Assembly: GCA_963708725.1 (NCBI GenBank)
Contig: CAVPTL010000008.1
Span: forward strand, 496,001-560,000
Origin: CAVPTL01 sp963708725
Lineage (GTDB): Bacteria > Actinomycetota > Thermoleophilia > Gaiellales > JAICJC01
Direction: 5' to 3'
DNA: 64,000 bases
The translations under genes were made by a program, and so were the position numbers. Positions within the stretch are counted from its first letter, which is position 1, and each line of letters opens with the position of its first letter. The notes below the pieces were generated by a model. That model ran no database searches. It saw only the letters and a program-made list of their open reading frames with translations, and was not told the origin of the DNA. This document shows, one piece after another, positions 1 to 7,960 of the stretch.

Positions 1-387
1 GGCATCGCCATCGGCAACCAGCAGAACGACCGCGACCGCCGTCGCCCCGGCGTAGGCGGCATGGCCCGATGGAAAGGAGGTGCCGAACGGATCGACTCTG
101 GCCCGCGCGGGCCGCTCACGGCTCACCACCAGCTTGATCGCGTTTACCGCGAGCGGGGTAACGGCCTCGGACACTGCGAATGCCCGTAGCCCACGCCACC
201 GGCGGCGCCGCGCAAGTTGCCCGCCGATCGCCGCCAGCGTCGCTGCCCGAACGATCCCTCTGCCGGAGCGGTCAAACGCCAGCGCGGCGTGGTCGAGTGT
301 GTCCGAGTCGGTGCCATGAACCACATCCGACCATCGCCCGTCGAGAGCAACGACCGCCGCACGCCAACGTGACGAAGAGCAATCCAC
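1..387 (-). CDS. PAP2-family phosphatase, N-terminal part (cut by window start)
   Basis: This minus-strand reading frame is open from a GTG at 387 to base 1, giving 129 codons with the C-terminus outside the window. Near codon 90 it carries the first PAP2 motif KLVVSRERP (K-x6-RP), followed about 10 residues later by FPSGHAAYAG (PSGH). These are the first two of the three active-site motifs of type 2 phosphatidic acid phosphatases and related membrane lipid phosphatases. The third motif (SR-x5-H-x3-D) would lie beyond the edge. The GTG start is the furthest upstream plausible one and no good ribosome site precedes it. A palindromic repeat lies 14 bases upstream. The likely role is dephosphorylation of a lipid or polyprenyl phosphate; the substrate is unknown. 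Confidence 0.75.
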   Translation of the reverse strand, partial: MDCSSSRWRAAVVALDGRWSDVVHGTDSDTLDHAALAFDRSGRGIVRAATLAAIGGQLARRRRWRGLRAFAVSEAVTPLAVNAIKLVVSRERPARARVDPFGTSFPSGHAAYAGATAVAVVLLVADGDA

Positions 388-400
388 CCGGCGAGGGTAC

Positions 401-435
401 CGTGAATAAATGGTGCCAGGCACCATTTATTCACG
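401..435. repeat. Palindromic repeat, copy 1 (ATT type)
   Basis: This is a perfect inverted repeat around a single A at 418. The arms read GTGAATAAATGGTGCC and its exact complement, with one further C/G pair outside. It matches the copy at 29903-29935 base for base over 33 bp and is the symmetric variant of the copies at 29965, 30488 and 56000. It lies between the PAP2 gene and the zinc-uptake locus. Confidence 0.9.
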
Positions 436-632
436 TGTGGCTATTGGGGCGGGTTTGTCACGGGTTGTGACAGGTACGTGACGCTTCGGCGGCTCCTGGT
501 CGGTGGCCTGCGGTTGTCGTCGATCTCGAGGCACCTTTACCGCCAGCGTGTACACGCGCAGATCTCCCAAACCCCGCTCCTCGTATCCCCTGACGGGCGT
601 GATTGCCCCTCGCTCTCATTAATGCTTGAAAC
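436..632. other. Intergenic stretch
   Basis: No convincing gene is present between copy 1 of the palindrome and the end of znuA. The only structure I see is a short perfect inverted repeat, TGTCAC-GGGTT-GTGACA, at 456-472. It could be a weak hairpin or a protein-binding site. Confidence 0.4.
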
Positions 633-1580
633 TCATGAAACGCAACCCCCAGCCGGCGGGTTGTGGCCGAGTAGCCCAGCCACGATCGAGCGCACGTTCC
701 AGCGCTCCATTCCGATGTAGGTCGCGCCCGGTGAACCGGGCGGGCCGAGCGTGTCGCCGTAGAGCGTGGCGTACGTTTTGACACCCGCCTCCCGCGCGAT
801 CTGGTCCTCGAGCGAGGGGTTGAGCGATGACTCCGTGAAGATCGCGCGCACGTGCTGGGCCTTGATCTTTTCGATCAGATCGGCCACGTTGTGTGCGCTC
901 GGTTCCGCCGCGGTCGAGATCGACGGGATCACCGAACCGACCACGGTCAGGCCATAGTGGGCCGCGAAGTAGGCGAACGCGTCGTGGTTGGTAACGAGCT
1001 TGCGATTCCCCGCGGGCAGGCAGGCGATCACGCGTTTGTTCGCGGCGTCCATGGCCTCGAGCCGAGCGACGTAACGGCGGGCGTTGGCGCGATATCGCGC
1101 TCGGTGGGCGGGATCGATCCGGCCCAGCTCGGCGCCCAGGTTCCGGGCGGCCCGCTCATACAGGGTCGGATCGTGCCACCAGTGGGGATCGCCGTCGGGC
1201 TCCTCGCTGTCACCCCTGCGGATCGGAAGGCCGGCAGACGCATCGAACATCGCCGCGCCGCTGCCGCTGTCTGAGATCAGCTGCGCGGCCCAGGTGTCGA
1301 TGCCCACGCCCGACGTGACTGCCAGCTTGGCTCCGGCGATCCCGATCGCATCCGACGGAGAGGGCTCGAACTCGTGTGGATCGACGTTCGGTTTGAGTAT
1401 GCCGACGAGGTTCACCTGATGCCCACCGACGTTTCTGACCAGATCCTGCATCTGAGTCGTGGTTGCCACCACGGTGGGCTTGTGTGGATCGGTGACCGCG
1501 AGTTTCGTTGTTCCACACGCGGTTACCGCCAGGCAGCCAAGCGCGGCGAGCACGATCAGGGCTGGAGAGCGGCGGCGCAT
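633..1580 (-). CDS. znuA: Zinc/manganese ABC transporter substrate-binding lipoprotein
   Basis: This 315-residue protein is the extracytoplasmic metal-binding component of a ZnuABC-type uptake system (cluster A-I binding protein). A lipoprotein signal with lipobox AVTAC lies near residue 21. Metal-ligand regions typical of the family are visible: a His in VDPHEFEPSP, His residues in DPHWWHDP, a His in TNHDAFAYF and an acidic site in YGDTLG. The long His-rich loop of many ZnuA proteins is absent. It is divergent from the zur-znuC-znuB operon. A TAGGAT box (1588-1593, minus strand) ends seven bases before the ATG, suggesting a leaderless transcript. Zinc is more likely than manganese because of the linked Fur/Zur regulator, but the metal is inferred. 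Confidence 0.9.
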   Translation of the reverse strand: MRRRSPALIVLAALGCLAVTACGTTKLAVTDPHKPTVVATTTQMQDLVRNVGGHQVNLVGILKPNVDPHEFEPSPSDAIGIAGAKLAVTSGVGIDTWAAQLISDSGSGAAMFDASAGLPIRRGDSEEPDGDPHWWHDPTLYERAARNLGAELGRIDPAHRARYRANARRYVARLEAMDAANKRVIACLPAGNRKLVTNHDAFAYFAAHYGLTVVGSVIPSISTAAEPSAHNVADLIEKIKAQHVRAIFTESSLNPSLEDQIAREAGVKTYATLYGDTLGPPGSPGATYIGMERWNVRSIVAGLLGHNPPAGGCVS

Positions 1581-1599
1581 GGCAGCGATCCTATCAGAA

Positions 1600-1614
1600 T
1601 GACATTGGTTTCCA
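1600..1614. promoter_or_regulatory. Candidate Zur operator between znuA and zur
   Basis: The imperfect dyad TGACATTGGTTTCCA (TGxxA...TxxCA) lies between the minus-strand promoter of znuA and the plus-strand promoter of zur. This is where a shared Zur-type repressor site would be expected. The match is weak and purely visual. Confidence 0.3.
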
Positions 1615-1624
1615 TTTCGAGATA

Positions 1625-1653
1625 TTGCAACTCGAGTTCGATGTCAGTATGCT
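1625..1653 (+). promoter_or_regulatory. Promoter of the zur-znuCB operon, leaderless
   Basis: TTGCAA (-35, 1625-1630) and TATGCT (-10, 1648-1653) are separated by 17 bases. The -10 box ends six bases before the ATG at 1660, so transcription probably starts at the A of the start codon. The overlapping dyad TCAG-TATG-CTGA (1644-1655) may be an operator. Confidence 0.6.
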
Positions 1654-1659
1654 GACGCG

Positions 1660-2061
1660 ATGGATGAAATGGGCAGAAATCGAAAGAATCGCGCAGCGCT
1701 TCTCCAGGCCGGTCGCGCCATGGGGCGCGCGTTTACCGTGCGCGAGCTTCATGACGCCGCCCTCAAGGATCAGCCCAAGCTCGGGCTGACGACGGCCTAC
1801 CGCGCGGTCGAACGCTGGCGCGAGGAGGGGTTTGCCGAGGAAGCCGGACGCCGCGGGGACGAGGCCACCTTCGTCTTCTGCACCGACGTCGCCCATCACC
1901 ACCACGTCGTGTGCGTTGACTGCGGCGCCACCACCACGCTCGAAGGGTGCGTGATCGAGCCGGTTCGCCGCGCGGTCTCCGCGGCCGGCTTCCAGCTGAT
2001 CGATGAAGCTCTCGGTGCGCTCCCTGCGCGATGCACGGTCTGCGCCGCCAATGCCCGGTAA
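1660..2061 (+). CDS. zur: Fur-family metal regulator, probably zinc-responsive (Zur)
   Basis: This 133-residue protein has the Fur fold: an N-terminal winged helix (about 15-80) and a C-terminal dimerisation and metal domain. The run of four His residues in VAHHHHVVC, followed by CVDCG and a later CTVC pair, provides the His-rich regulatory region and the structural Cys4 zinc site of the family. It is the first gene of an operon with znuC and znuB and faces znuA, the classic arrangement for a Zur repressor controlling zinc import. The start ATG follows the promoter by six bases without a ribosome site. Fur-type iron regulation cannot be excluded from sequence alone, but the neighbours argue for zinc. 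Confidence 0.85.
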   Translation: MDEMGRNRKNRAALLQAGRAMGRAFTVRELHDAALKDQPKLGLTTAYRAVERWREEGFAEEAGRRGDEATFVFCTDVAHHHHVVCVDCGATTTLEGCVIEPVRRAVSAAGFQLIDEALGALPARCTVCAANAR

Positions 2062-2800
2062 CGGCGGCGCGATCCTCCGCGTCGCGGATCTCGCGGTCGA
2101 TCTCGCCGGCAGACGCGTGCTCCAGGACGTGTCGTTCGAGGTGCCGGCCGGTGTGGTCGTGGGCCTGGTCGGGCCCAACGGAGCCGGCAAAACCACCCTC
2201 CTGCGCGCGATTGCGGGCACTCGCTCCGCCGCAGCAGGTGTGATCGAAGCTCCCGCCACCATCGGGTACATGCCCCAGCTCGCACCCGCCGTATGGGACT
2301 TCCCCCTGGCGGTTGCCGATGTCGCCCTGCAAGGGTCGTATCGGCGCACCGGCTGGTTGCGGTTGCCATCGCGCCGCGAGCGGCGACGGGCGGCGGAGGC
2401 GCTCGATTCGGTGGGGATGCAGGGATTCGAGCGACGCCAGATCGGCCAGCTCTCCGGCGGCCAGCGCCAGCGCGTGCTGCTGGCCCGAACGCTTGTGCAG
2501 GACGCCGAGCTGGTGCTGCTCGACGAGCCGATGACGGGTGTTGACGTGGCCACCGCCGGGCTCTTTCTGGAGACGCTCGGGATGCTGCGTACGCAGGGCC
2601 GCTCGGTGGTGATCTCGACCCACGACCTTGGGTGGGCGGCGCAGAACTGCGACCTGATCTGCCTGCTGGCCGGCACGGTTCACGCGTTTGGCCCCCCGGC
2701 GGACACTCTCACCGCCGAGGCGCTGGCCGATGTGTATGGCGCTACCACCATCGAGGTGGGTGGCGTCCGGATCCTCGCCCCGGAGGGACACCACCACTGA
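2051..2800 (+). CDS. znuC: Metal ABC transporter ATP-binding protein
   Basis: This is the cytoplasmic ATPase of the ZnuABC importer, 249 residues. It has a Walker A motif GPNGAGKTT, a Q-loop region near PQLAPAVWDFP, the signature LSGGQRQR, Walker B VLLDEP and the switch His in STHDLGWA. The ATG at 2051 overlaps the end of zur by 11 bases. A longer version from 2003 would add 16 residues lying entirely within zur and is less likely. It ends in a TGATG overlap with znuB, indicating translational coupling. Confidence 0.92.
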   Translation: MPGNGGAILRVADLAVDLAGRRVLQDVSFEVPAGVVVGLVGPNGAGKTTLLRAIAGTRSAAAGVIEAPATIGYMPQLAPAVWDFPLAVADVALQGSYRRTGWLRLPSRRERRRAAEALDSVGMQGFERRQIGQLSGGQRQRVLLARTLVQDAELVLLDEPMTGVDVATAGLFLETLGMLRTQGRSVVISTHDLGWAAQNCDLICLLAGTVHAFGPPADTLTAEALADVYGATTIEVGGVRILAPEGHHH

Positions 2801-3669
2801 TGGGCCACTACCTGCTCGACCCGTTGCAGTTCGAGTTCATGCGCCGGGCGCTCGCGGCGGTCGTCCTCACCGGGGTCGTCTCGGGTGTGCTGGGAAGCTA
2901 TGTCGTGTTGCGGGGGATGGCGTTTATCGGGGATGCGCTCTCACACGCGGTCTTTCCGGGCATCGTGATCGCGGTGGCGCTCGGTCGCAGCATCCTTCTG
3001 GGAGCGATGGTGGTGGGCCTTCTGACGGCATGTGGGATCGCGCTGATCAGCCGCAGCCGACGGGTCTCCGAGGACACTGCGATCGGCATCCTGTTCGCGG
3101 GGATGTTCGCGTTGGGAGTGGTGCTCGTCTCGAGTCTTGCCTCCTACCAGAAGGACATCGCCGACCTCCTGTTCGGGAGCATCCTGGGCGTCTCGACCAG
3201 CGACCTCGAACTTGCGGGCGCGGCCACGGCGGTCGTGCTGGTGACCGTGCTGCTCCTCAACAAGGAGTTCTCCCTGATCGCCTTTGACCGCGAGATGGCC
3301 GACGCGATGCGCTACCCCGTGTTCGCGCTGGATCTCCTGCTGCTCGCGTTGATCACGCTCGCGATCGTGGTGTCGTTGCGAGCGATCGGGAACATTCTGG
3401 TGCTCGCGATGCTCGTGACACCGGCCGCCACCGCACGGCTCCTCACCAACCGGTTGCTGGTGATGCAGGCGCTGGCTGCGGCGATTGGAGCGGCGTGCGG
3501 TGTGGCCGGGTTGTACATCTCGTTTTGGTGGGATCTTGCGTCGGGCGGCACCATCGTCGTCACGGCGACCCTGGTGTTCTTCGTCGTGTTCGGTGCTCGC
3601 GAGCTGTCACAGCTCGCCGGTGTCAGGCGACGCGAATCTCCGGCATCTGCGCACCGAGCTGGCGCATGA
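2800..3669 (+). CDS. znuB: Metal ABC transporter permease
   Basis: This 289-residue integral membrane protein of the ABC-3 family forms the channel of the ZnuABC importer. Several hydrophobic helices are obvious, including VLTGVVSGVLGSYVVL near the start. The family region GMAFIGDALSHAVFPGI, which contacts the ATPase, is present. The start ATG overlaps the stop of znuC (TGATG). Its last 47 bases overlap the end of the convergent ester-cyclase gene, so the two mRNAs are antisense at their 3' ends. Confidence 0.92.
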   Translation: MGHYLLDPLQFEFMRRALAAVVLTGVVSGVLGSYVVLRGMAFIGDALSHAVFPGIVIAVALGRSILLGAMVVGLLTACGIALISRSRRVSEDTAIGILFAGMFALGVVLVSSLASYQKDIADLLFGSILGVSTSDLELAGAATAVVLVTVLLLNKEFSLIAFDREMADAMRYPVFALDLLLLALITLAIVVSLRAIGNILVLAMLVTPAATARLLTNRLLVMQALAAAIGAACGVAGLYISFWWDLASGGTIVVTATLVFFVVFGARELSQLAGVRRRESPASAHRAGA

Positions 3670-4066
3670 GCGTGGCTCGATCCCACACGTGCCACAGGTC
3701 GGCGACGCGGCCGTCGGCATAGCGGAACATGTGCATGTGAGAGACCTCGACCTTCGCACCCTGCGGTTCGACCGCGGCCAGCGGACCGAGCTCGAGAACG
3801 CCGAGATGCGTGCCCGTCATGGTCGAACGGCAGGCCACGGTGTCGCCTTCGCTGATGATCTGGTGAACCTCGAAATGCAGATCGGGGAAGCCGGTTCGGA
3901 GCGTGGCCACGACCTTCTTGAGGTGCGGTGGGAAGCTCGCTCCGAGGGGTTCCTGATGATCGACACCGCCCACCGCGATCGCCGTGTCGGCGTAGTCGAC
4001 CTGGCCACGGTTGAACATCATTTCGAATCCGTCGAGGGTCAGCTGTTTGAGATCGTGCTCTGTCAT
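3623..4066 (-). CDS. SnoaL-like ester cyclase
   Basis: This 147-residue protein has the small alpha+beta-barrel pattern of the SnoaL / NTF2-like superfamily: FEMMFNRGQVDYAD, then FPDLHFEVHQIISEGDTVACRSTMTGTH, then FRYADGRVADLWHVWD. Members include polyketide cyclases and many uncharacterised proteins, so the reaction is unknown. The ATG at 4066 is chosen because GGGAG precedes it by about seven bases; a longer reading from 4135 would run into the TetR promoter. It is divergent from the TetR gene, which probably controls it. Confidence 0.8.
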   Translation of the reverse strand: MTEHDLKQLTLDGFEMMFNRGQVDYADTAIAVGGVDHQEPLGASFPPHLKKVVATLRTGFPDLHFEVHQIISEGDTVACRSTMTGTHLGVLELGPLAAVEPQGAKVEVSHMHMFRYADGRVADLWHVWDRATLMRQLGAQMPEIRVA

Positions 4067-4098
4067 GTCCACTCCCTTTGATAGAATCGCATCACAAT

Positions 4099-4114
4099 GA
4101 GTGGAACGGTACTC
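4099..4114. promoter_or_regulatory. Candidate TetR operator
   Basis: An inverted repeat GAGT-N8-ACTC overlaps the probable -10 box TACTCT (4110-4115) of the TetR gene. It lies in the 55-base divergent region shared with the ester cyclase, so a repressor bound here could control both genes. The half-sites are short. Confidence 0.35.
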
Positions 4115-4121
4115 TAACGAC

Positions 4122-4748
4122 ATGAGCGATGTCAAATCACGTCGGCAAATCGCCGCCGAAGCGACTCAGAAGGTGATCGTCGAGGCCGCCGCCAGGCTCT
4201 TCGTGGAGCAGGGGTATGCGGCCACGACCATCACCCAGATCGCCGGCGAGTCGGGGGTCGTGGTGCAGACGATCTACAACTCGGTCGGGTCCAAGCGCGA
4301 GCTGCTCTCGCGCGTGCTCGACTTTGCCGCCGCCGGCGATCGCGCCCCCCGTCCGGTACCCGCCTTCATGCGCGAGCAGACCGAGTCCGAGCCCGATCCT
4401 CGCCGGGTGATCGGCCAGCTCGTCGAGTTCTGGCAAGGCGGGTTGGAGCGCACCGCCCCGATTTTTGAGGTCATCCGGCAAGCCGCCGCGCTCGATCCCG
4501 AGATCGCCCAACTTGAGACTGAGCGGGCCCAGCAGCGGCTGCGAAACTACGGCATGGCCGGACGGCTGCTGGCGGAGCGCGGAGGATTGCGAGAGGGTCT
4601 GAGTCCCGACGACGCGGCTGCGGTGATCTTCGCGCTGGGTCACCCCGAGAGCTATCGCCTGTTGGTGCACCGCTCGGGCTGGAGCTCAGAGCGGTGGGCA
4701 CAGTGGGTCACCGATGCACTCTGCGCCGCGCTGCTCCCGGCTGACTAG
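4122..4748 (+). CDS. TetR-family transcriptional regulator
   Basis: This 208-residue protein starts with a typical TetR helix-turn-helix domain (about residues 10-60), visible as AARLFVEQGYAATTITQIA followed by VVVQTIYNSVGSK. The C-terminal ligand-binding region has no recognisable specificity. The ATG at 4122 is preferred because a TACTCT box ends six bases upstream, as for a leaderless mRNA; an in-frame ATG at 4101 would lie upstream of that promoter. It probably represses itself and the divergent ester cyclase. Its last 4 bases overlap the end of the convergent GNAT gene. Confidence 0.88.
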   Translation: MSDVKSRRQIAAEATQKVIVEAAARLFVEQGYAATTITQIAGESGVVVQTIYNSVGSKRELLSRVLDFAAAGDRAPRPVPAFMREQTESEPDPRRVIGQLVEFWQGGLERTAPIFEVIRQAAALDPEIAQLETERAQQRLRNYGMAGRLLAERGGLREGLSPDDAAAVIFALGHPESYRLLVHRSGWSSERWAQWVTDALCAALLPAD

Positions 4749-5281
4749 CGGTGGCGCACCCGCATGTGGTCGGGCGCAATCCACTCCATCAGGGTTCCGT
4801 CCAGGCGCGTGCCATCGTCCATCAGCTGGTACTCGCGGAGATTGCCGACGATCTCGAAGCCGACGGACGCGTAGCAGCGCACCGCCCGTTCGTTGGCCGC
4901 AGCCGGATCGATCGTGATCCGGTGGTGGCCTCGCCCGAGCACGAGGTAGTCGACCAGGAGATCCATCGCCTCACGGCCCAACCCTCGCCCCTGGAACTCG
5001 GAGCCGAGAAAGATGTCGATGGCCGCGTGGTGAAACTGGGCGTCTGGCTCCTCGTAAAACTGAATGCCGCCGGCGATCCCCACATCGGTGTCGATCACGA
5101 AGAAGTAGGTGTTCTCCTCCTCGTTCAGCACCGATTCCGTGGTCTCGGCGAGATCGGCGGCGTTCCACCACCGAACCACCGTGGGATCGCACCGCACCCG
5201 GTGGACAGCCTCGATGTCGGCCCGCCCACCCGGTCGCAGCCGCACGCGCTCGCCGACCAGCTCGGGGAGCTGCTCCGACAC
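4745..5281 (-). CDS. GNAT-family N-acetyltransferase
   Basis: This 178-residue protein is a GCN5-related acetyltransferase using acetyl-CoA. The pyrophosphate-binding motif A is visible as GSEFQGRGLGREAMDLLV, followed by the C-terminal NERAVRCYASVGFEIVG segment typical of RimJ/RimL and aminoglycoside 6'-acetyltransferase relatives. The acceptor cannot be deduced. Resistance to an aminoglycoside is possible but unproven. It lies three bases downstream of the YbjN-like gene on the same strand. Confidence 0.88.
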   Translation of the reverse strand: MSEQLPELVGERVRLRPGGRADIEAVHRVRCDPTVVRWWNAADLAETTESVLNEEENTYFFVIDTDVGIAGGIQFYEEPDAQFHHAAIDIFLGSEFQGRGLGREAMDLLVDYLVLGRGHHRITIDPAAANERAVRCYASVGFEIVGNLREYQLMDDGTRLDGTLMEWIAPDHMRVRHR

Positions 5282-5284
5282 TCT

Positions 5285-5731
5285 TCAGACCTCGGGCAGT
5301 GTCTCTGAGAAGCGAAGCCCGGTACCCAGCCGCAGCTTGAGCTCCTCGTCCTGGGTGTTGGCGGCGTAGGAGATCCGCTCGACGGCGAGGATCAGTTCGC
5401 TCTCGTCGAGATCGTCGGCGGCCAGGTCGTACTCGACCGCGATCACGCGTTCCTCGGGGTAGTACACGAACCGCGAGAACCGGGTGCTCGCGTTCAGGTC
5501 GTTGACCGCGGTGAGGATCTCCAGCAGCAGACCGTCGTCCTCGATCTCTTGCAGCACGGGCGAATGCACGCTCACCATGATCGTTTCCCCGAACTGCGCG
5601 AACGAGATGAAGGTCGCGCTCGAGTCGCGCATGATGCGGTACCCGTTGCCGTCGGCGCGCGTGACGAACGGCACGTCGTTGCGATGCAGAATGCCCGCGA
5701 CCTGCTCGATGACTCGTTGCATTCTCGCCAT
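5285..5731 (-). CDS. YbjN-domain protein
   Basis: This 148-residue soluble alpha/beta protein resembles the YbjN / type III chaperone-like superfamily: an N-terminal helix, then ATFISFAQFGETIMVSV, an acidic turn and a helix-rich C-terminus with VNDLNASTRFSRFVYY. Family members are small cytosolic proteins of poorly defined role. An alternative ATG at 5722 sits seven bases after a TAGCAT box and may be the true start. It probably shares a transcript with the GNAT gene. Confidence 0.75.
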   Translation of the reverse strand: MARMQRVIEQVAGILHRNDVPFVTRADGNGYRIMRDSSATFISFAQFGETIMVSVHSPVLQEIEDDGLLLEILTAVNDLNASTRFSRFVYYPEERVIAVEYDLAADDLDESELILAVERISYAANTQDEELKLRLGTGLRFSETLPEV

Positions 5732-5760
5732 GCTACCAACGCCCGGTATTCTCCTTAGCC

Positions 5761-7359
5761 GTGAGCGATCTCGTGATCATCAATGCGGCGGTGCGCACGC
5801 TCGACGATGCCCGGCCCCAGGCGACTGCGGTCGCGATTCGCGAGGGGATCGTGGCCGCCGTGGGCACGGACGCCGAAGCCCGAGCGGCGGTTGGCGCCGG
5901 CGCCGAGGTGATCGACGCAGGCGGCGCTGCGGTCACGCCGGGGCTGATCGATTCCCACATCCACCCGTTCGTCCCGCAGATGGTGCGCGGTGCCGATCTC
6001 ACCAGCTGCGCGTCGCTGGCCGACGTCCAGTCCGCGCTGGCGGCCGAGCGGACACGCGTTGGGCCCGATCGGTGGGTACTGGGGTGGGGGGTCAGCTACG
6101 AGGCGTTCCACGGCAACGAGATCGACTCGCGGCTGTTCGGCGATGCGATCGGTGACGCCCCAGCGCTGGTGCGCTTCATGGATCAGCACACGTCGCTTGT
6201 GAGCGAAAGCGCACTTGCGACGGCGGGCATCACCGGCCCAGTCGACTTCACGGAGGGTGCTGAGGTGGTCGTTCGCGACGGGGCGCCGACCGGCGAGCTG
6301 CGTGAGCATGCGGCGATGGAACTCGTGGATGCGGTGGTGCCGGCGGCGACCGAGCGCGAGCAGTACGAGCGGGTGCTCGAGACGCTTCGCACCCTGAATG
6401 CGTGTGGGATCACCGGAATGCATGTGATGGACGGATCGCCCGAGACGTTCGATTTCGTCCGCGAGCTCGAGGCCGCCGGCGACCTCACCTGCCGGGCTGT
6501 TGTACCCCTGTGGCAGACGCCCGAGACGTCCCTGGACGAGATGCATGCGCAACTGGGGCTGCGCGATGAGCGCGGCCGGCTGTGGCGCGGCGGCGTCGCC
6601 AAGTTCTTCATCGACGGCGTGATCGATACCGGTACCGGCTGGCTGTATGAGCCCGACACGCTGGGAGGTGGGATCGAACCGTTTTGGCCCGACCCCGAGC
6701 GGTACGCCGAGGCGGTCATGCTGTTTGCGCGAGCCGGGTTCCAGTGTGTCACCCACGCGACCGGCGATCGTGGTGTGCGAGCTGCGCTCGATGCCTATCT
6801 GGCCGCGGGCGCACCGGGTGGCGTGCGCCATCGGATCGAGCACATCGAGACCCTGACCGACGTCGATCTCGATCGCTTCTTCCGCGAAGGTGTGGTGGCC
6901 TCGATGCAGCCGCTGCACATGCAGTGGCGGCGCGCCGACAACAGCGACTCATGGGCGGCGCGACTCGGTACCGAGCGCGCGGCGCACGCATGGCGCACGC
7001 AGGATCTGCTGCGAAGTGGCGCCCGCCTGCCGCTTGGCTCCGACTGGCCGGTCGCCCAGAACGATCCCCGCCTGGGTATGGCGTGGGCGCGACTGCGACG
7101 TACGCCGGGTGACCTCGACGGGCGAGTGTTCGAGCCCGACCAGAGGCTCTCGGGGCTGGACACGCTGCATGGCTACACCACAGCCGCTGCGGCGACGGTT
7201 GGTGAGCGTGACCTGGGCGGCCGGATCATCGAAGGCCTGCGTGGCGATCTCACGATGTTCGCCGAGGACCCGGTCGAGATCTCCGCAGACGAGCTGCCAC
7301 AGCTCCCGGTGCTGGCGACCGTTGTCGACGGACGCGTGGTTCACCGCGACGGAGTCTGA
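5761..7359 (+). CDS. Amidohydrolase, YtcJ type
   Basis: This 532-residue metal-dependent hydrolase belongs to the amidohydrolase_3 / YtcJ group. The first metal site is TPGLIDSHIHPF near residue 60. Later landmarks are HATGDRGV and HRIEHIETL in the barrel and GSDWPV near the C-terminus. The substrate is unknown; family members hydrolyse amide, formamide or ring C-N bonds. The start is GTG, with a TATTCT box eight bases upstream and no clear ribosome site. The stop overlaps the convergent lipoprotein-like gene by 19 bases. Confidence 0.88.
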   Translation: MSDLVIINAAVRTLDDARPQATAVAIREGIVAAVGTDAEARAAVGAGAEVIDAGGAAVTPGLIDSHIHPFVPQMVRGADLTSCASLADVQSALAAERTRVGPDRWVLGWGVSYEAFHGNEIDSRLFGDAIGDAPALVRFMDQHTSLVSESALATAGITGPVDFTEGAEVVVRDGAPTGELREHAAMELVDAVVPAATEREQYERVLETLRTLNACGITGMHVMDGSPETFDFVRELEAAGDLTCRAVVPLWQTPETSLDEMHAQLGLRDERGRLWRGGVAKFFIDGVIDTGTGWLYEPDTLGGGIEPFWPDPERYAEAVMLFARAGFQCVTHATGDRGVRAALDAYLAAGAPGGVRHRIEHIETLTDVDLDRFFREGVVASMQPLHMQWRRADNSDSWAARLGTERAAHAWRTQDLLRSGARLPLGSDWPVAQNDPRLGMAWARLRRTPGDLDGRVFEPDQRLSGLDTLHGYTTAAAATVGERDLGGRIIEGLRGDLTMFAEDPVEISADELPQLPVLATVVDGRVVHRDGV

Positions 7360-7937
7360 ACCGGAACCGACGAGCAGCTGGTGGCGCCGAGGCACACCCG
7401 CCCCTGGTTGGGAAAGGTCGCGCGGTACCTGGTCGATCCCTGGTGGTAATCGACGATCACGCCCGAGAAGCTGAATGTGCCGGCGTGTTCTGGGACGACA
7501 AAGAACACGACCACCGAGTCGCGGCCCGCGTCTGAGTGGGCACCGATCACGGCGCCGCGGAATGGGTTCAGGGTCATGGTGGGATACACCGGCGGGTGGG
7601 AATGTCCGTGCCTGAGGTAGTGGAGCCGCGGCCTGTCGGAGAGCGCCCGGCGTACCACGTACAGCCCGGCCGTCGCATGCTCGAGGCGCACGTCGTCCAG
7701 CGTGACCGGCTGGTCGTCCGTGTTTCTGAGCCGCACCCCGTTGAAGGAAAAGCTGGTTCGGGTCACGTCGGTGCCGACCAGGTGGCTCACCGTGGTCGGG
7801 CACCCGCCGCAAGCCAGCGGGCCGCCGGGGTCGGGTCCCCGGGTATGCATGGTTAACACGGCGGCCAGCGCGACGCCGGCCGTGATCGCGAGCGCCCCGG
7901 CGAGCCTGGCCAGCGCCTTCCATTGGGCCTTCGTCAT
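7341..7937 (-). CDS. Membrane-anchored exported protein, paralogue of 56023-56604
   Basis: This 198-residue protein has an N-terminal hydrophobic segment (ALAITAGVALAAVL, about residues 13-26) and an extracytoplasmic beta-rich domain. I recognise no named family. It is clearly related to the protein at 56023-56604: both share an SF(S/T)F-x-G core, then N-x4-(V/I)TLD-x-V, then AT-x-G-x2-VV, a (P)-x2-G-x-VI segment and a final V-x-Y-H strand. Two Cys close to the anchor (ACGGC) and two at the C-terminus could form disulfides. The ATG at 7937 follows a CATAAT box by six bases, so the mRNA is probably leaderless. Confidence 0.7.
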   Translation of the reverse strand: MTKAQWKALARLAGALAITAGVALAAVLTMHTRGPDPGGPLACGGCPTTVSHLVGTDVTRTSFSFNGVRLRNTDDQPVTLDDVRLEHATAGLYVVRRALSDRPRLHYLRHGHSHPPVYPTMTLNPFRGAVIGAHSDAGRDSVVVFFVVPEHAGTFSFSGVIVDYHQGSTRYRATFPNQGRVCLGATSCSSVPVQTPSR

Positions 7938-7951
7938 CTTCGGATTATGAT
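7923..7951 (+). promoter_or_regulatory. Promoter of the GMC oxidoreductase gene
   Basis: TTGGGC (7923-7928) and TATGAT (7946-7951) are separated by 17 bases, and the GTG start follows nine bases later. The minus-strand CATAAT box for the gene at 7341-7937 occupies nearly the same bases, so the two divergent promoters overlap and should compete. Confidence 0.5.
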
Positions 7952-7960
7952 GGCGGCGCT

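Noticed and set aside
144..434. Minus-strand frame starting inside palindrome copy 1
   Set aside because: The frame two bases over encodes clear PAP2 phosphatase motifs, so this one is a shadow.
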